A DNA stretch of 33,722 nucleotides from Pyrinomonadaceae bacterium (GCA_025922875.1 JAICGZ010000025.1:1-33722), one strand, 5' to 3'. Positions 26,101 through 33,722 are shown, numbered from the stretch's first letter. A program made the numbers and translations. Notes: generated by a model from the letters alone, not told the origin.

Positions 26101-29100
26101 CTCGCTGAAGCCGATATAGTCACAGCCGCAGGCATTGAAACTGCGGTAGTCACGATGCTGAACGTGCCCAAAGTTTGTCCGGCCGGCACTGTTACGTCCG
26201 GCGGTACTGCGGCCACAGCCGGGTCGCTACTTCCAAGAGTAACGACGGCGCCGCCAACCGGTGCTGGTCCATTTAACTCGACTGTTCCGGTTGAAGTTTG
26301 ACCTCCGGTGAGACTGCTTGGATTGAGAAATAAATTACTGGGCACAACTCCCGGCGTAACACGCAAGTAGGTCGTCGAAGTAACGCCTTCATACGTGGCC
26401 CTGATGGCAACGGAGGTGGGCACGGTTACAGCGAGAGTGGAGACAGGAAAGGTTGCCCACGTAAATCCTTCCGGAATCGTGAATTGTGCCGGCACAGTGA
26501 CGATTGAGGTGTCGCCGCTATCGAGAGTTACAGTCGCTCCGCCATCCGGTGAGGAATCTCTTAAAGTGATTGTTGCTGTAGTAGAACCACCGCCTACCAC
26601 GTTGTCAGGCGACACACCTACGCCCTCGAGAGCAATCGGATAAATTCTTAGCGACGCGGATTGACTGACTCCGCTATGTGTTGCCGTTATCTGAGCAGTT
26701 GCCGGCGTTGACACTGAGGTAGTGGTGACGGTGAAAGCGCCGTCAGTGGCTCCTTCAGGAATGGTGACTGAGGATGGCACACTCGCGACTGATGAATCAC
26801 TGTTAAGCGCAACAGTTGCGCCACCGGCCGGTGCTGGACCATTCAAGATCACTCTCGCCTTTACAGGATTTCCGCCCAGCACTTTACCTTCGCTCAAGCT
26901 CATCGACACTAAGGAATGTTCAGCCGGTGCTACTTTTAAGACCGCGGTTTTGCTGACCGTTCCGTACGACGCCGTGATGGTCACCTGAGTAACAGCGGTG
27001 ACGGGTAAAGTCGAGATAACAAACGACTCCTGGCGATAGTCAGGCTGCACTGTGACGGTCGCCGGTACAGTCGCAACGCCAGTATCGCTGCTGGACAGAG
27101 AGACGACTGTGCCTGGTTCCGGAGCAACGCCATTAAATAGTCTGATTGTGCCCACGGAAGGATTGCCGCCCAGAACACTGTCGGGTCCGATCTCCAACTC
27201 TGGCACTATCATTAACTCCGTCAATGCGAAGTTCTTTGTTTCGGAGGCGCCAGTGCTCGCGACGCTGAGAGTAATTACATCCATGCTGCCGGGCGGGATG
27301 TCGGCGGGAGTCTTCAAATTTACGGTAACTTCGATCGTCTGACCGGTGTTGAGAGTGAAGGCTGAGGGACTGATTTTGCGTATCAGACTCTCGTCATCAG
27401 AAGCGTCTATCTTGAACGTGTCAGACACTCCGTGGTTTGTAACCTGAGCTGTGTATGAGAATTCCCGGTCCGGATAAATTTCGTTGGCTCGCGGCGCTGT
27501 TATCTGGACCGTCTGCGGCTTAATGGTTTTAAGCACAACGCGCTGAAACGCTTGACCATTTAGATCAGTTCCGGTTACGTGAGCAAGGACAGGTACAGCC
27601 GGAAAGGTGACGTCGCCGATGTATTGTCTGGCAGTGCCAGTTTCGACAACCGGTATCTCACTCAAGGCGAGAGTTTGAAGAAGATCGCCATTAACATTTC
27701 GCAGTTCGAATTGTGCAGTGTTGAAGTTGCCGGCTGATAAATCTGCGATGACTTTATTCACTGGCCCAGCCAGCGGCAGCCCCTCCACGGGGAAGTAACC
27801 CTCGTGTCCTTCAAGTCCTCCCAACTGGACGATGTCGAACGAAGAGAAGCTCAAAGGGCTTTCGCCCGTCACCCTGATCGTAAACTCTCCACCACCACTC
27901 ACAGTCACGCTCCACACGCCGTCGGCCGGATCGGTGATCGAAAGAACAGTACCGCCGCTGATATCCGCGCTGCTAACGTTCGTGTCTGTCAACTGGACCG
28001 TGCTGCCGTCAGGCCGCTTCACAACGGCGCCTTCTGGACCACTTACTGAAAAAGTGACGCTGGTCAGCGTTGAGTCGACCGGGACCGTGTAAGTCGCCGG
28101 AGTTGCCGACAGTGTTCCATTGATATGTGCAATGTCGACCGAATCGGGACGCACGGTGAAGTCGGCAAGCTTTGTCGCTTCGAAGGTTTCGCTTTCGGCA
28201 ATGACGAAGGTTTGTCCGCCCGTCTCACGAGCAACACGGAAATACTCCGGATCGATGGGAGAGCAGCTTCCGCTCACGAACAGAGTTAAATTCACCTCGT
28301 TCTTTTCCGCGAGACCGATGACAGTTCCAGCGAGCCCACTGTCTTTCGCTGAGGCGTCGGTGAAAACGAGAAGTTCGCCGCCACTTTCGTCAAACTTCTC
28401 GAGGGCTTTAGTCATAGCAGTGAAGGCCAGCTCAGGGCAGTCGCCCCCATCGTCAGCCGCGAGGGCGTTAATAGACTGCTGAAAAACATTAGGGTCATCA
28501 GTCTCAATGAGATTGGTTGTCGGGTCGTCAATTTCCACCAGCACGTATTTCGCTGGTTCGAGATCAGTGTTGAGACGTGAATTAACGATTAAGCTTGCGC
28601 CTTGCCTCACACCCGCGATTTCCGCGGACATGCTCCCGGTAGTATCGATAGCGAATGCGAGTGTGTCGCCGACTCCGAGCAGCGCCCGGAATTGTTTGGC
28701 GGTGACGTTTTTCTTAATGAACTTCAGAAATTCTTTCGTGTGCTGTTTGGCGATTCCTGTCGCCAGGAAGTGAAGGTGACCGTGAGGGGTGTCGCACGAT
28801 CCAGTGTCCTTGTTGATGCCGCCTACGGCTGGGTTATCTGAAGAAAAGTCAAACCAGCCGCCATGACTGCACCTGCCAAAAGGCTTTATGTTCCTGCCTG
28901 GCTTGGCCTGAAACCAGGCGGTCGTGAGTCGAGGGGTGATGACGTTGTTGGCGCATTCTACACATGAGAATGGTGAGGCACAGTCGGCGCAAGTGACTTC
29001 ATTAGAGTGCGCGGCACTTGCGATGAGAGCTCCGGTGTTAGAAAAGTTCGCAACGTTTGGGTTGATGGAAAAATGGTTGGTTTCGAGCCAATTGCTGTGC

Positions 29101-29570
29101 GAGTAGAAATCCTGAATGGCATGGAATGCCGAGCCAAGGGCCAACCGGGCTTTAGCAAGTTCGTTGGCCTCGAGTGCGGCTTTCATGTTTTTATACAGAC
29201 CGTATATTCTCGCTTGACCACCTTCAAGCTCGTCTCCAGTGAAATGGGCCGCATCCATTAAGTAAAGATCAGGTATAAAGTCAGTGTATTTATTACCGTC
29301 TTTGATGTGCTCTATCGCCTTCTCCATACGTTTGCTTACTTTGTTGACACCGGGAATTATTCCCTCGCCCTCGATCAGTTCTTTTATCGCTTCTTCCGTA
29401 ATTTGCACGTGAGTTTTATCACTGGCGCTCGCTCCGGCGGCGTGAGTTGGCTTGAATGCACGAGCGGTGTTTAAGGGCCACCATAGCAGTAGTCCGGATG
29501 CTAATGCTGACGCAGCGACTAAGAGTACAAGCATCCGCTTATAGGCGCGGCGAACGAGCGGGGATTCCAT
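23148..29570 (-). CDS. Giant secreted Het-C/VWA7-like protein with beta-sandwich repeat stalk
   Basis: A 2140-residue protein. A hydrophobic N-terminus (about 13-31) serves as signal peptide or anchor. Residues about 50-290 resemble the Het-C / VWA7-like head, with the signature AFHAIQDFYSHSNW at 148-161 and a cysteine cluster (C194, C197, C203, C206, C234, C259). A von Willebrand A domain follows at about 303-470 with a MIDAS motif, D309-T-T-G-S313-M-S315. Residues about 475-785 hold beta-sandwich modules, the last resembling a NEW3-type domain. Then come five ~96-residue repeats (786-1264) and eight ~110-residue repeats (1265-2140), the latter like bacterial pre-peptidase C-terminal domains. 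There is no LPXTG, T9SS sorting domain or barrel at the end. AAGGAG precedes the ATG. A role in surface adhesion or cell-cell interaction is inferred. Confidence 0.85.
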   Translation of the reverse strand: MESPLVRRAYKRMLVLLVAASALASGLLLWWPLNTARAFKPTHAAGASASDKTHVQITEEAIKELIEGEGIIPGVNKVSKRMEKAIEHIKDGNKYTDFIPDLYLMDAAHFTGDELEGGQARIYGLYKNMKAALEANELAKARLALGSAFHAIQDFYSHSNWLETNHFSINPNVANFSNTGALIASAAHSNEVTCADCASPFSCVECANNVITPRLTTAWFQAKPGRNIKPFGRCSHGGWFDFSSDNPAVGGINKDTGSCDTPHGHLHFLATGIAKQHTKEFLKFIKKNVTAKQFRALLGVGDTLAFAIDTTGSMSAEIAGVRQGASLIVNSRLNTDLEPAKYVLVEIDDPTTNLIETDDPNVFQQSINALAADDGGDCPELAFTAMTKALEKFDESGGELLVFTDASAKDSGLAGTVIGLAEKNEVNLTLFVSGSCSPIDPEYFRVARETGGQTFVIAESETFEATKLADFTVRPDSVDIAHINGTLSATPATYTVPVDSTLTSVTFSVSGPEGAVVKRPDGSTVQLTDTNVSSADISGGTVLSITDPADGVWSVTVSGGGEFTIRVTGESPLSFSSFDIVQLGGLEGHEGYFPVEGLPLAGPVNKVIADLSAGNFNTAQFELRNVNGDLLQTLALSEIPVVETGTARQYIGDVTFPAVPVLAHVTGTDLNGQAFQRVVLKTIKPQTVQITAPRANEIYPDREFSYTAQVTNHGVSDTFKIDASDDESLIRKISPSAFTLNTGQTIEVTVNLKTPADIPPGSMDVITLSVASTGASETKNFALTELMIVPELEIGPDSVLGGNPSVGTIRLFNGVAPEPGTVVSLSSSDTGVATVPATVTVQPDYRQESFVISTLPVTAVTQVTITASYGTVSKTAVLKVAPAEHSLVSMSLSEGKVLGGNPVKARVILNGPAPAGGATVALNSDSSVASVPSSVTIPEGATDGAFTVTTTSVSTPATAQITATHSGVSQSASLRIYPIALEGVGVSPDNVVGGGSTTATITLRDSSPDGGATVTLDSGDTSIVTVPAQFTIPEGFTWATFPVSTLAVTVPTSVAIRATYEGVTSTTYLRVTPGVVPSNLFLNPSSLTGGQTSTGTVELNGPAPVGGAVVTLGSSDPAVAAVPPDVTVPAGQTLGTFSIVTTAVSMPAAVTISASASGVGQTKLLTVVPTSLQALTLLPSSIGAGNTATGQVTLSNPAPAGGIFVSLRSLNTNMATVPATVTVPGGATSATFPITTLPIEFTSGVTISATYEETTKSATLRLFGANDVFATITTDGPTVTVTTTTSGQNARVVFEGTAGQRVGLAMSAVTISFSAVSILNPDGSNLVAPTSVTTSGGFIASSALPASGTYTILIDPSGTNVGSMTLRLVSVPPDVTGTITPGGPPVTVTTIGAGQRGFLTFAGTTGQRISLKVSGVALTGGSNSVDVSIKKPDDVTLASISSISSSGSFFDVQTLPVTGNYTVLVDPRDTSYGSTTLTLYDVPADVTGTITPGGAPVTLTTTVPGQNGLLSFNGVAGQRITLNIGEVLLANNGQADVAIKKPDGTNLATANFVGSGGAFINTQTLPATGTYTILVNHRSFTTGSLTLTLNDVSADVTATIVPGGPPVTVTTNDIGQNVQVTFDGTAAQRISLRITGVAMTGGNGNVDVSIKNPDGTTLVSNGFIGSGGGYIDTRILPVTGTYTILVDPQGTNVGSVTLTLYDVPPDITGPIVPGGSSVTVTTTTPGQNGQLSFIGLTNQRVLLKISGVALTGGSNLLSVAIKNPNGTSLASNTVGASGGFIDTQTLPADGAYTIVVDPSNTSTGTATLTLYAVPDDVVGSITPGDPPVTVSTTSAGQSVKLMFEGTANQRVSLRITNVVLTGGTSNRATIAIRKPDGTTLGSTTVDSGGGFIDTRTLPVNGTYTLLVDPNDTATGTVTLTLFDVPPDVSGTIIPGGSAVTVTTTTAGQNGQLTFDGVINQRISLDITGVSVTNSGILSTTIRKPDGASLASNVVGNGSNGFIDVRVLPVTGTYSIFVDPNSFNTATVNLRLYDVPPDVETSTTINASAINVATTVPGQNAKVTFTASSGQQVTVRMTNNAIGLMTVRLLKPDGTQQASFTSSSLNFNMPTQTLNATGTFTISIDPSSNRKGAMDVRVTSP
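23151..25778 (-). repeat. Eight tandem ~330-bp coding repeats (PPC-like modules)
   Basis: Each module begins DVTGTI/PGGxPVTVTT, then GQNGxLxFxGxxxQRISLxI, a KPDGT turn and PxTGTYTILVDP. Module boundaries recur near 23459, 23787, 24118, 24448, 24780, 25108 and 25440. The middle modules are closest to each other; the first and last are the most diverged. Confidence 0.85.
25779..27215 (-). repeat. Five tandem ~285-bp coding repeats (second beta-sandwich type)
   Basis: Each module follows the pattern VxGGNxxxGxVxLNGPAPxGGxxVxLxSSDxxVAxVPxxVTV, PEGAT...FxVxTxxVxxPxxVTIxAxYxG. This differs from the PPC-like modules further along. Confidence 0.8.
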
Positions 29571-30036
29571 GGGGGTTCTCCTTTTTTTACTGGTACGAGT
29601 TTGAGTGATCTAACCAGCGCTACAACCCTGCAATATGCGAAGAGAATTCTGCGGGGGATGAATCTCTTGACGCGTGCGGTTGCAGCGGATTCAGAAACGG
29701 TTCTTCAACACATGCCTTCCGAACGAGAAGTTCGAAAGCATGTCAGTAACGAAGCGAATAGAAATCCCCGGTTCGAGATGGAGCGGAGCTTTAGTTTGTT
29801 TGTGTTCTTGATCTCAGTCGGGTTGAGACAAGGGGAGGGCCGCTAACTGGGCAACTGTGTGTGAAGCGTGCTCAGACTAGGCCAACGTTTAGATACCTGT
29901 CAAGGTTTTTTATCAACAGGTGAGGTCCGGCGCGTGAGCATATCTAACCACGATGAAGATATGCCGTACTGACGGAGCCAAACTCCTCAAGCCATAGAAG
30001 TGAGGCGGCTTCACGACAGATTCCGTGAAGATGACA
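29571..30036. other. 466-bp gap between dprA and the giant gene
   Basis: Both flanking genes run on the minus strand, so this should hold the promoter of the giant gene, though no clear pair was identified. A short plus-strand frame (29601-29846, TTG start) has no support. Small hairpins are present: GCATATCT/AGATATGC (29938-29945 and 29957-29964) and CTTCACG/CGTGAAG (30009-30015 and 30024-30030), the latter just after the dprA stop; neither has a T-tract. Confidence 0.55.
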
Positions 30037-31320
30037 TTAAGAGTCTTTAAAGAGTTTGGAGCTCCTCCTGGAACGATATCGGATGGGTTTTGATAGCTTC
30101 TCTAAAGTGCCCTCCTTGACGAGTCGCTTTAACCATTTCTTAGCCTGCCCTAATGTTACGTCTAACTCGTTCGCGATCTCTCTATCAGTCTTAGGTTCGT
30201 CCAGTCGTTCGAGCATCGTTCTCACCCTGTCAAAGAGTTGCTCAGCCAGAGGAATGCTTGAACTGTCTGCTTCGCTCGAGGTGTCAAGTAATTTCTGTTT
30301 GTCAGACTGATTTCCATTGTCGGGTGAAAAGGAGAGCTGTTCGGTATCTGTCGACCGTATTCGAGCAGCTAACGCTTCCCTGAAATCGTCGGGAGTGGTG
30401 GGATTCGGCCATGTCAATGCGCCCTTTTTATTAAGAGATTCAAATGCTGCATCCTGCTGAGAGTGAGGGAGAGTGTAAACCGGTACTAGACGCAATTTGT
30501 CTAGCTGCTCAATTGCCCCCGCCCAGGTACCTCCTTTTCCGTAATCGGACTGAACCACCAGAGCCGCATCTGCCAGCGCGTAAATGAGCTTATTTCGCTG
30601 CATCGCGTTCCCAATATTGAATCCAGCCTGTGGATCGTACGGAGAAAGTAGCACTAGTCGCCCATCTCTCAAATAGTTTCGGTGATCTCGGTTGAGAGCT
30701 GAACGCTCCAGGCTGTCCGCGAGAACTCCCGCCGCATTACCTCCTGCTTCCAATACACCAGACATGGCTGCCTGATCGACTCCCCTGGCCCCTCCGGAAA
30801 TAATAGTTCGCTGAGCACGCGCGGCGAGTTCACCGATTGCAGTCGCGGACTCGAGAACTGTGGCATCAGCGTGTCGGGATCCGACTACCGCAAGTCCTCC
30901 GTTATTAAGAATCGTTGGATCGCCACAGCCATAAAGAACGGGTGGAGCCATGTCCTTAAGCCGGTCTTTCAGACGCGCCGGATAACCTTCATCAGCTCTG
31001 CTTACTACCCAGATTGCGCGAGCCCGCCACCGCTCAATCGCCTGGCTCAAAAGGAATCCTCGTGCGACGAGACGTTTAAGACGATCACTATTGACAACCT
31101 GGCCTAAGTCAAGAACCAACTCATTCCCGCCAACAGCGACGAGGTCCGCCGGCTGACAATCTTTGCTATAAAGAAACCGCGCGAGCCTCCCATACTCACT
31201 CAGGGTTAATAACTCTCTCGAATTTTCCCCGCGTCCCACAATCAAGGGGGCAGTGAGTAACAAGATTGCCTGCGTATTCGCTGAGACTGGGGCGCTGATT
31301 TCTAATTGAGAAGTACTCAT
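30037..31320 (-). CDS. dprA: DNA-processing protein DprA/Smf
   Basis: DprA binds incoming single-stranded DNA and loads RecA, and is required for natural transformation; some relatives act in phage defence. The 427-residue protein has the Rossmann-like core: AVVGSR at 144-149, [12 protein letters not shown] at 175-186 (the usual form is SGGARGID), then [23 protein letters not shown] and a KGGTWAGA loop in place of the common SGT. A C-terminal winged helix is seen as [31 protein letters not shown]. The gene's ATG overlaps the TAA of the preceding RecQ-PRTase gene by one base (TAATG), so the two are translated together. A longer frame exists upstream but runs into that gene. The N-terminal ~130 residues do not clearly match the SAM domain of classical DprA. 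Confidence 0.9.
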   Translation of the reverse strand: MSTSQLEISAPVSANTQAILLLTAPLIVGRGENSRELLTLSEYGRLARFLYSKDCQPADLVAVGGNELVLDLGQVVNSDRLKRLVARGFLLSQAIERWRARAIWVVSRADEGYPARLKDRLKDMAPPVLYGCGDPTILNNGGLAVVGSRHADATVLESATAIGELAARAQRTIISGGARGVDQAAMSGVLEAGGNAAGVLADSLERSALNRDHRNYLRDGRLVLLSPYDPQAGFNIGNAMQRNKLIYALADAALVVQSDYGKGGTWAGAIEQLDKLRLVPVYTLPHSQQDAAFESLNKKGALTWPNPTTPDDFREALAARIRSTDTEQLSFSPDNGNQSDKQKLLDTSSEADSSSIPLAEQLFDRVRTMLERLDEPKTDREIANELDVTLGQAKKWLKRLVKEGTLEKLSKPIRYRSRRSSKLFKDS

Positions 31321-32366
31321 TAGACGTTTCCTGTTATTGCGAGCGCTAGAGGCCAAACCTCACCGGCGCCGTTGGTGCGCAGCAGCCAGGCCGCAACCGT
31401 CATTGTCCAACGCGAATCCACCATATCATCAACCAACAATACCGGGCCAGCAAGCAATGGTTGAGCAATAAGAGCGAGAGAACCGTCGATGTTTCGCGCT
31501 TGCTGTGTGCTGTTCGCCATTGTTTTCTGCTCGGGACGAGGTTGGGTTTTTACAATTGCGTTTTGGAATGGTAGCCCCAACTCTGACGATAACCTTCGAG
31601 CAAAATCCGGTACCAGGTGTGAATGCCTCAGTGATGGAATACACGTGACCCAGGCAGGCGCTGGTTGAGGACTCCACGCTCTCACAAGTGCCGCACACGC
31701 TTTAACGAGTTCGTCGCTAAAGCGTCTGTCAACATACTTTCCCTCTCTCACTAGTCTTCCCCAGCCAGCGTCACCCCACATACATAATGCCTTGCCTGGC
31801 TCGGCCAAATGCTCTGGACGGATTTTCCCTTTGAGCCCATAGGTTGGCATTCCTCCTGCCGGCCATTGTTTGCGTGGTTCAATGGGCAAGCTAGTGCCGC
31901 GCAGAAATTCAATCGCTTTATGAACAAGCTGTGGGTCTACTGTCGTTGGTAACAAAGGCAGCGCTGCGGTACTCGCTTCGTTAGTCTCGCCATCGAGCGC
32001 CCGGGTTAGAAATTCCATGTGCCCACTCGAAAGACTAACGTATTCCTGCATCTGATCTCGCTCACTTCGTCGCAGCTCGGTGAGTCGTTGAGCGCGTTGC
32101 CAAAATTCTTCACTTAGATTTGTATTAGTCAAGAGCCACTTCGTGCCTTGCTTCACGACCGGAGCAGGCGATTCGAGGGAGAGCAGGTTGATGACGTTTT
32201 GAATTCGTCCCGTACTAATATTCAAGCGCTCCATCAGCTCGGGAACAGAGAGCCCGCTTACTACTTCCTCGAGCACATTAAGTACCTGCTCAGCTTCGTC
32301 TCGGGTAGGAAATGCTGTTTCGATAAAGTAATCGATGACATCGGTATCTTCCTGACCGCTGAGCAA
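31320..32366 (-). CDS. C-terminal part of frameshifted RecQ-like helicase: winged helix and phosphoribosyltransferase domain
   Basis: This 348-codon frame continues the RecQ protein encoded just upstream. Residues about 30-80 resemble a winged helix ([24 protein letters not shown]). The next region has the helical pattern of the RecQ zinc-binding subdomain ([12 protein letters not shown]...GHMEFL), but the zinc cysteines are absent. Residues about 200-348 are a phosphoribosyltransferase-like domain, with [22 protein letters not shown] and the PRPP-loop equivalent [13 protein letters not shown] (TG replaced by SR). The apparent TTG start lies inside the RecQ frame and is not a natural start; in-frame residues before it read LESAYGVLL, the normal continuation after the helicase GRAGRA motif. 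The frame ends with TAA overlapping the dprA ATG. Confidence 0.8.
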   Translation of the reverse strand: MLSGQEDTDVIDYFIETAFPTRDEAEQVLNVLEEVVSGLSVPELMERLNISTGRIQNVINLLSLESPAPVVKQGTKWLLTNTNLSEEFWQRAQRLTELRRSERDQMQEYVSLSSGHMEFLTRALDGETNEASTAALPLLPTTVDPQLVHKAIEFLRGTSLPIEPRKQWPAGGMPTYGLKGKIRPEHLAEPGKALCMWGDAGWGRLVREGKYVDRRFSDELVKACAALVRAWSPQPAPAWVTCIPSLRHSHLVPDFARRLSSELGLPFQNAIVKTQPRPEQKTMANSTQQARNIDGSLALIAQPLLAGPVLLVDDMVDSRWTMTVAAWLLRTNGAGEVWPLALAITGNV

Positions 32367-33394
32367 AACACCATAGGCCGACTCAAGGGCGCGCGTCCTG
32401 CTCGGCCAACCTGCTGATAGTAGGCCACCACGGATCCCGGAGTTTGATAGTGAATCACGAAAGCTAAATCCGGCTTGTCGAAACCCATTCCCAGAGCAGT
32501 TGTCGCCACTAAAGCTTTGACCTTGTTATCGAGCAAATGCTGTTCAAGCTCGTCACGGCCCTCGCCAGTTCGTCCGGTATACGACTCAACATTAATGTCG
32601 CGCGACTTAAGCCAATCAGATAGTCGATTGGCGTCGCGAACGGTCAGCGTGTAAATGATCCCGGCTCCGGGCAGATTGAGAAGCTGTTCCGCCAACCATG
32701 CCATTCTTTCTTCCTGACTGGAAAGTCGGATGGTTTGGAGCCGCAACGAGGGGCGGTTTAGATCACCGCGCAAGACACCGAGTTGTGGTCCAAGCACGAC
32801 CCGCAGATCGTCCATTACTCGATCGTTCGCTGTAGCGGTAGTGGCCAGTAAGCGCAGGTTAGGGGGTAGCCCGTGTAAGATTCTTTCTATCATTCGATAG
32901 TGTGGTCGAAAATCGTGCCCCCAGTCGGAAATACAGTGAGCTTCGTCTATTACTAACAAGCTAATACGCGCGGCAATCTGAGAGAGAACTTGTGTTCGAA
33001 AGTGTTCGTTCGCCAGACGTTCCGGTGAGATCAAGAGGATGTCAAGCTCGTCGCTTCTGATCTCGCGCTCAACGGTTTCCCACTCATTGAGATTGTCAGA
33101 GTTAATGGTGGCGGCCCTAGCGCCCATGCGCTGAGCCGCGCGGATCTGATTGCGCATTAACGACAGCAACGGTGAGATAAGCAGGGCCGGTCCGTGCCCT
33201 TGTTCTCGGAGCAACTTCGTGGCGATGAAGTAAACGAAGCTTTTGCCCCAACCGGTCCGTTGCACGACCAAAAGACGACCGCGTCCCTCTACGATGTGCC
33301 GGATAGCCTCTTCCTGTCCGTCGTGAAATGTGGCATTTCCCAGACCAGTGCCAAGGTGAAGGAGTTGAAGTGCACGGGCGGAGTCGTAAGGCAT
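32261..33394 (-). CDS. RecQ-family DNA helicase, N-terminal part (frameshifted)
   Basis: The helicase core of a RecQ-type 3'-5' helicase. With the start at MPYDSARAL, motif I TGWGKS is at 47-52, motif II DEAHCIS starts at 150, motif III ATTATAN follows, and motif VI QQVGRAGRA is at 327-335. Right after this motif the frame is lost: residues after about 335 (PLSRPMVF...) are not RecQ-like, and the true continuation is in the other frame. No stop codon separates this ATG from the tRNA fragment upstream, so a longer frame exists but translates tRNA and was rejected. The intact ancestor would be about 690 residues: helicase, winged helix, phosphoribosyltransferase. Confidence 0.82.
   Translation of the reverse strand: MPYDSARALQLLHLGTGLGNATFHDGQEEAIRHIVEGRGRLLVVQRTGWGKSFVYFIATKLLREQGHGPALLISPLLSLMRNQIRAAQRMGARAATINSDNLNEWETVEREIRSDELDILLISPERLANEHFRTQVLSQIAARISLLVIDEAHCISDWGHDFRPHYRMIERILHGLPPNLRLLATTATANDRVMDDLRVVLGPQLGVLRGDLNRPSLRLQTIRLSSQEERMAWLAEQLLNLPGAGIIYTLTVRDANRLSDWLKSRDINVESYTGRTGEGRDELEQHLLDNKVKALVATTALGMGFDKPDLAFVIHYQTPGSVVAYYQQVGRAGRAPLSRPMVFCSAVRKIPMSSITLSKQHFLPETKLSRYLMCSRK
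32387..32395 (-). other. Frameshift site in the RecQ gene
   Basis: The plus-strand GC-dinucleotide run GGGCGCGCG lies at the point where the RecQ homology changes frame. Removing one GC restores [12 protein letters not shown], the expected helicase sequence. Equivalent to a 2-nt insertion (or -1 slip) relative to the ancestral gene. Could be a real mutation or a sequencing or assembly error. Confidence 0.75.
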
Positions 33395-33444
33395 GAGGAT
33401 CGCCGATAAAAGAAGAAGAACCAAGCTAAGTTGTTGACCATGAA

Positions 33445-33504
33445 TGGCGGAGGGGACAGGACTCGAACCTGCATAGCCTTTCGGCCGGCGGTTTTCAAGA
33501 CCGC
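33445..33504 (-). tRNA. tRNA-Ser(UGA), 3' half only (partial)
   Basis: On the minus strand a perfect anticodon arm GCGGT-CTTGAAA-ACCGC gives anticodon UGA (33495-33497). It is followed by a long variable arm typical of serine tRNA, a T arm (GCAGG-TTCGAGT-CCTGT) and a 3' end CCCCTCC-G-CCA. The 5' half is missing: upstream sequence has neither the expected GGAGGGG acceptor strand nor a D arm with GG. A pseudo-tRNA of about 89 nt beginning GGAAGTC can be drawn, but its acceptor stem has three mismatches. It is not expected to be functional. Confidence 0.8.
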
Positions 33505-33722
33505 ACAGTGGGCCTGGGACCAGTCTGACTTCCACGGATTAACTAATATAAATCGAGTGCGCAGCCATCAGAGTGATCTAGGTAACGGTAGGTTCATTTC
33601 CATCAGCGCGCCATCTTAGCGCCAACTTTTCTGTCTAGCGCCACCCATTTTTTTAGGGCGCATTTTCCATTGGCCGCACACGCGCAAGCGCGTGTGTTTA
33701 GGATCGCAGACTGAAACGCCAA
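33505..33722. other. Gene-free right end with repeats and a perfect hairpin
   Basis: No convincing gene is seen. The words AGCGCCA(A/C) recur (near 33618 and 33638), with an AGGGCGC counterpart near 33655, suggesting terminal repeats. A perfect 9-bp-stem hairpin CACACGCGC-AA-GCGCGTGTG lies at 33677-33696, followed by TTTAG. The region could be the edge of an integrated or transposed element that extends beyond the window. Confidence 0.5.

Noticed and set aside
29601-29846. Small plus-strand frame between dprA and the giant gene
   Set aside because: TTG start, no ribosome-binding site, and no domain; probably chance.
33445-33533. Intact tRNA (Ser or Sec) of 89 nt
   Set aside because: The 5' seven bases pair with the acceptor 3' strand at only four positions and the D loop lacks its conserved GG. 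The anticodon on the strand with the T arm is UGA, not the UCA of selenocysteine tRNA.
33395-33535. Extension of the RecQ gene to an upstream start
   Set aside because: The added residues are a translation of the tRNA fragment, a common annotation artefact.

Overview
The window looks like a chromosomal segment of an Acidobacteriota bacterium, most likely of the Blastocatellia (subdivision 4) kind. This is inferred from gene content: a large Oar-type TonB-dependent receptor with an N-terminal carboxypeptidase-regulatory-like domain, a DUF5916/CBM9-type outer-membrane protein, many secreted proteins with short signal peptides, moderate GC, and many REP-like intergenic hairpins. No ribosomal RNA or marker protein is present to confirm it.

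Layout. 1-241: tandem array of short hairpin repeats. 239-2549 (-): ribA (GTP cyclohydrolase II) followed by a Rieske-AIF-type flavoprotein reductase, 1 bp apart. 2680-4551 (-): a DoxX-like membrane protein and a di-heme cytochrome c peroxidase-like protein, divergent from a SufR-like cysteine-bearing HTH regulator (4703-5350); a perfect 8-bp inverted repeat sits over both promoters. 5390-7660 (-): DUF5916 protein. 7661-8526: long gap. 8527-11393 (+): esterase-TPR protein and an ArnT/PMT-like glycosyltransferase, separated by a hairpin repeat. 11439-12205 (+): lysine-rich small protein plus PIN-domain protein (putative toxin-antitoxin pair). 12206-13552: FNR-like reductase (-) and a small secreted protein (+). 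13553-16017 (-): TetR (FadR-like) regulator and long-chain acyl-CoA synthetase, overlapping by 4 bp, with a palindromic operator candidate. 16069-16149: MITE-like inverted repeat. 16151-17080 (-): MscS channel. 17279-20305 (+): TonB-dependent receptor with a clear promoter. 20342-21685 (-): hemolysin III-like protein and TrpF-like protein. 21760-22845 (-): unknown secreted protein. 22943-23121: repeat cluster. 23148-29570 (-): a 2140-residue secreted protein (Het-C/VWA7-like head, VWA domain, five ~96-residue and eight ~110-residue repeats). 30037-33394 (-): RecQ-like helicase with C-terminal phosphoribosyltransferase domain, broken by a frameshift, and DprA overlapping it by 1 bp. 33445-33504 (-): 3' half of a tRNA-Ser(UGA), then an AT-rich, repeat-bearing end.

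How genes may work together. ribA could supply flavin precursors next to a flavoenzyme. The DoxX/cytochrome peroxidase pair is plausibly a redox-stress module controlled by the divergent Fe-S-type regulator. TetR plus acyl-CoA synthetase is a classical fatty-acid-degradation control pair. The most interesting system is RecQ-PRTase plus DprA beside a truncated tRNA: its parts match the ComFA (helicase) - ComFC (PRTase) - DprA complex of natural transformation, here with a RecQ-type motor. The truncated tRNA suggests that this edge is an integration junction.
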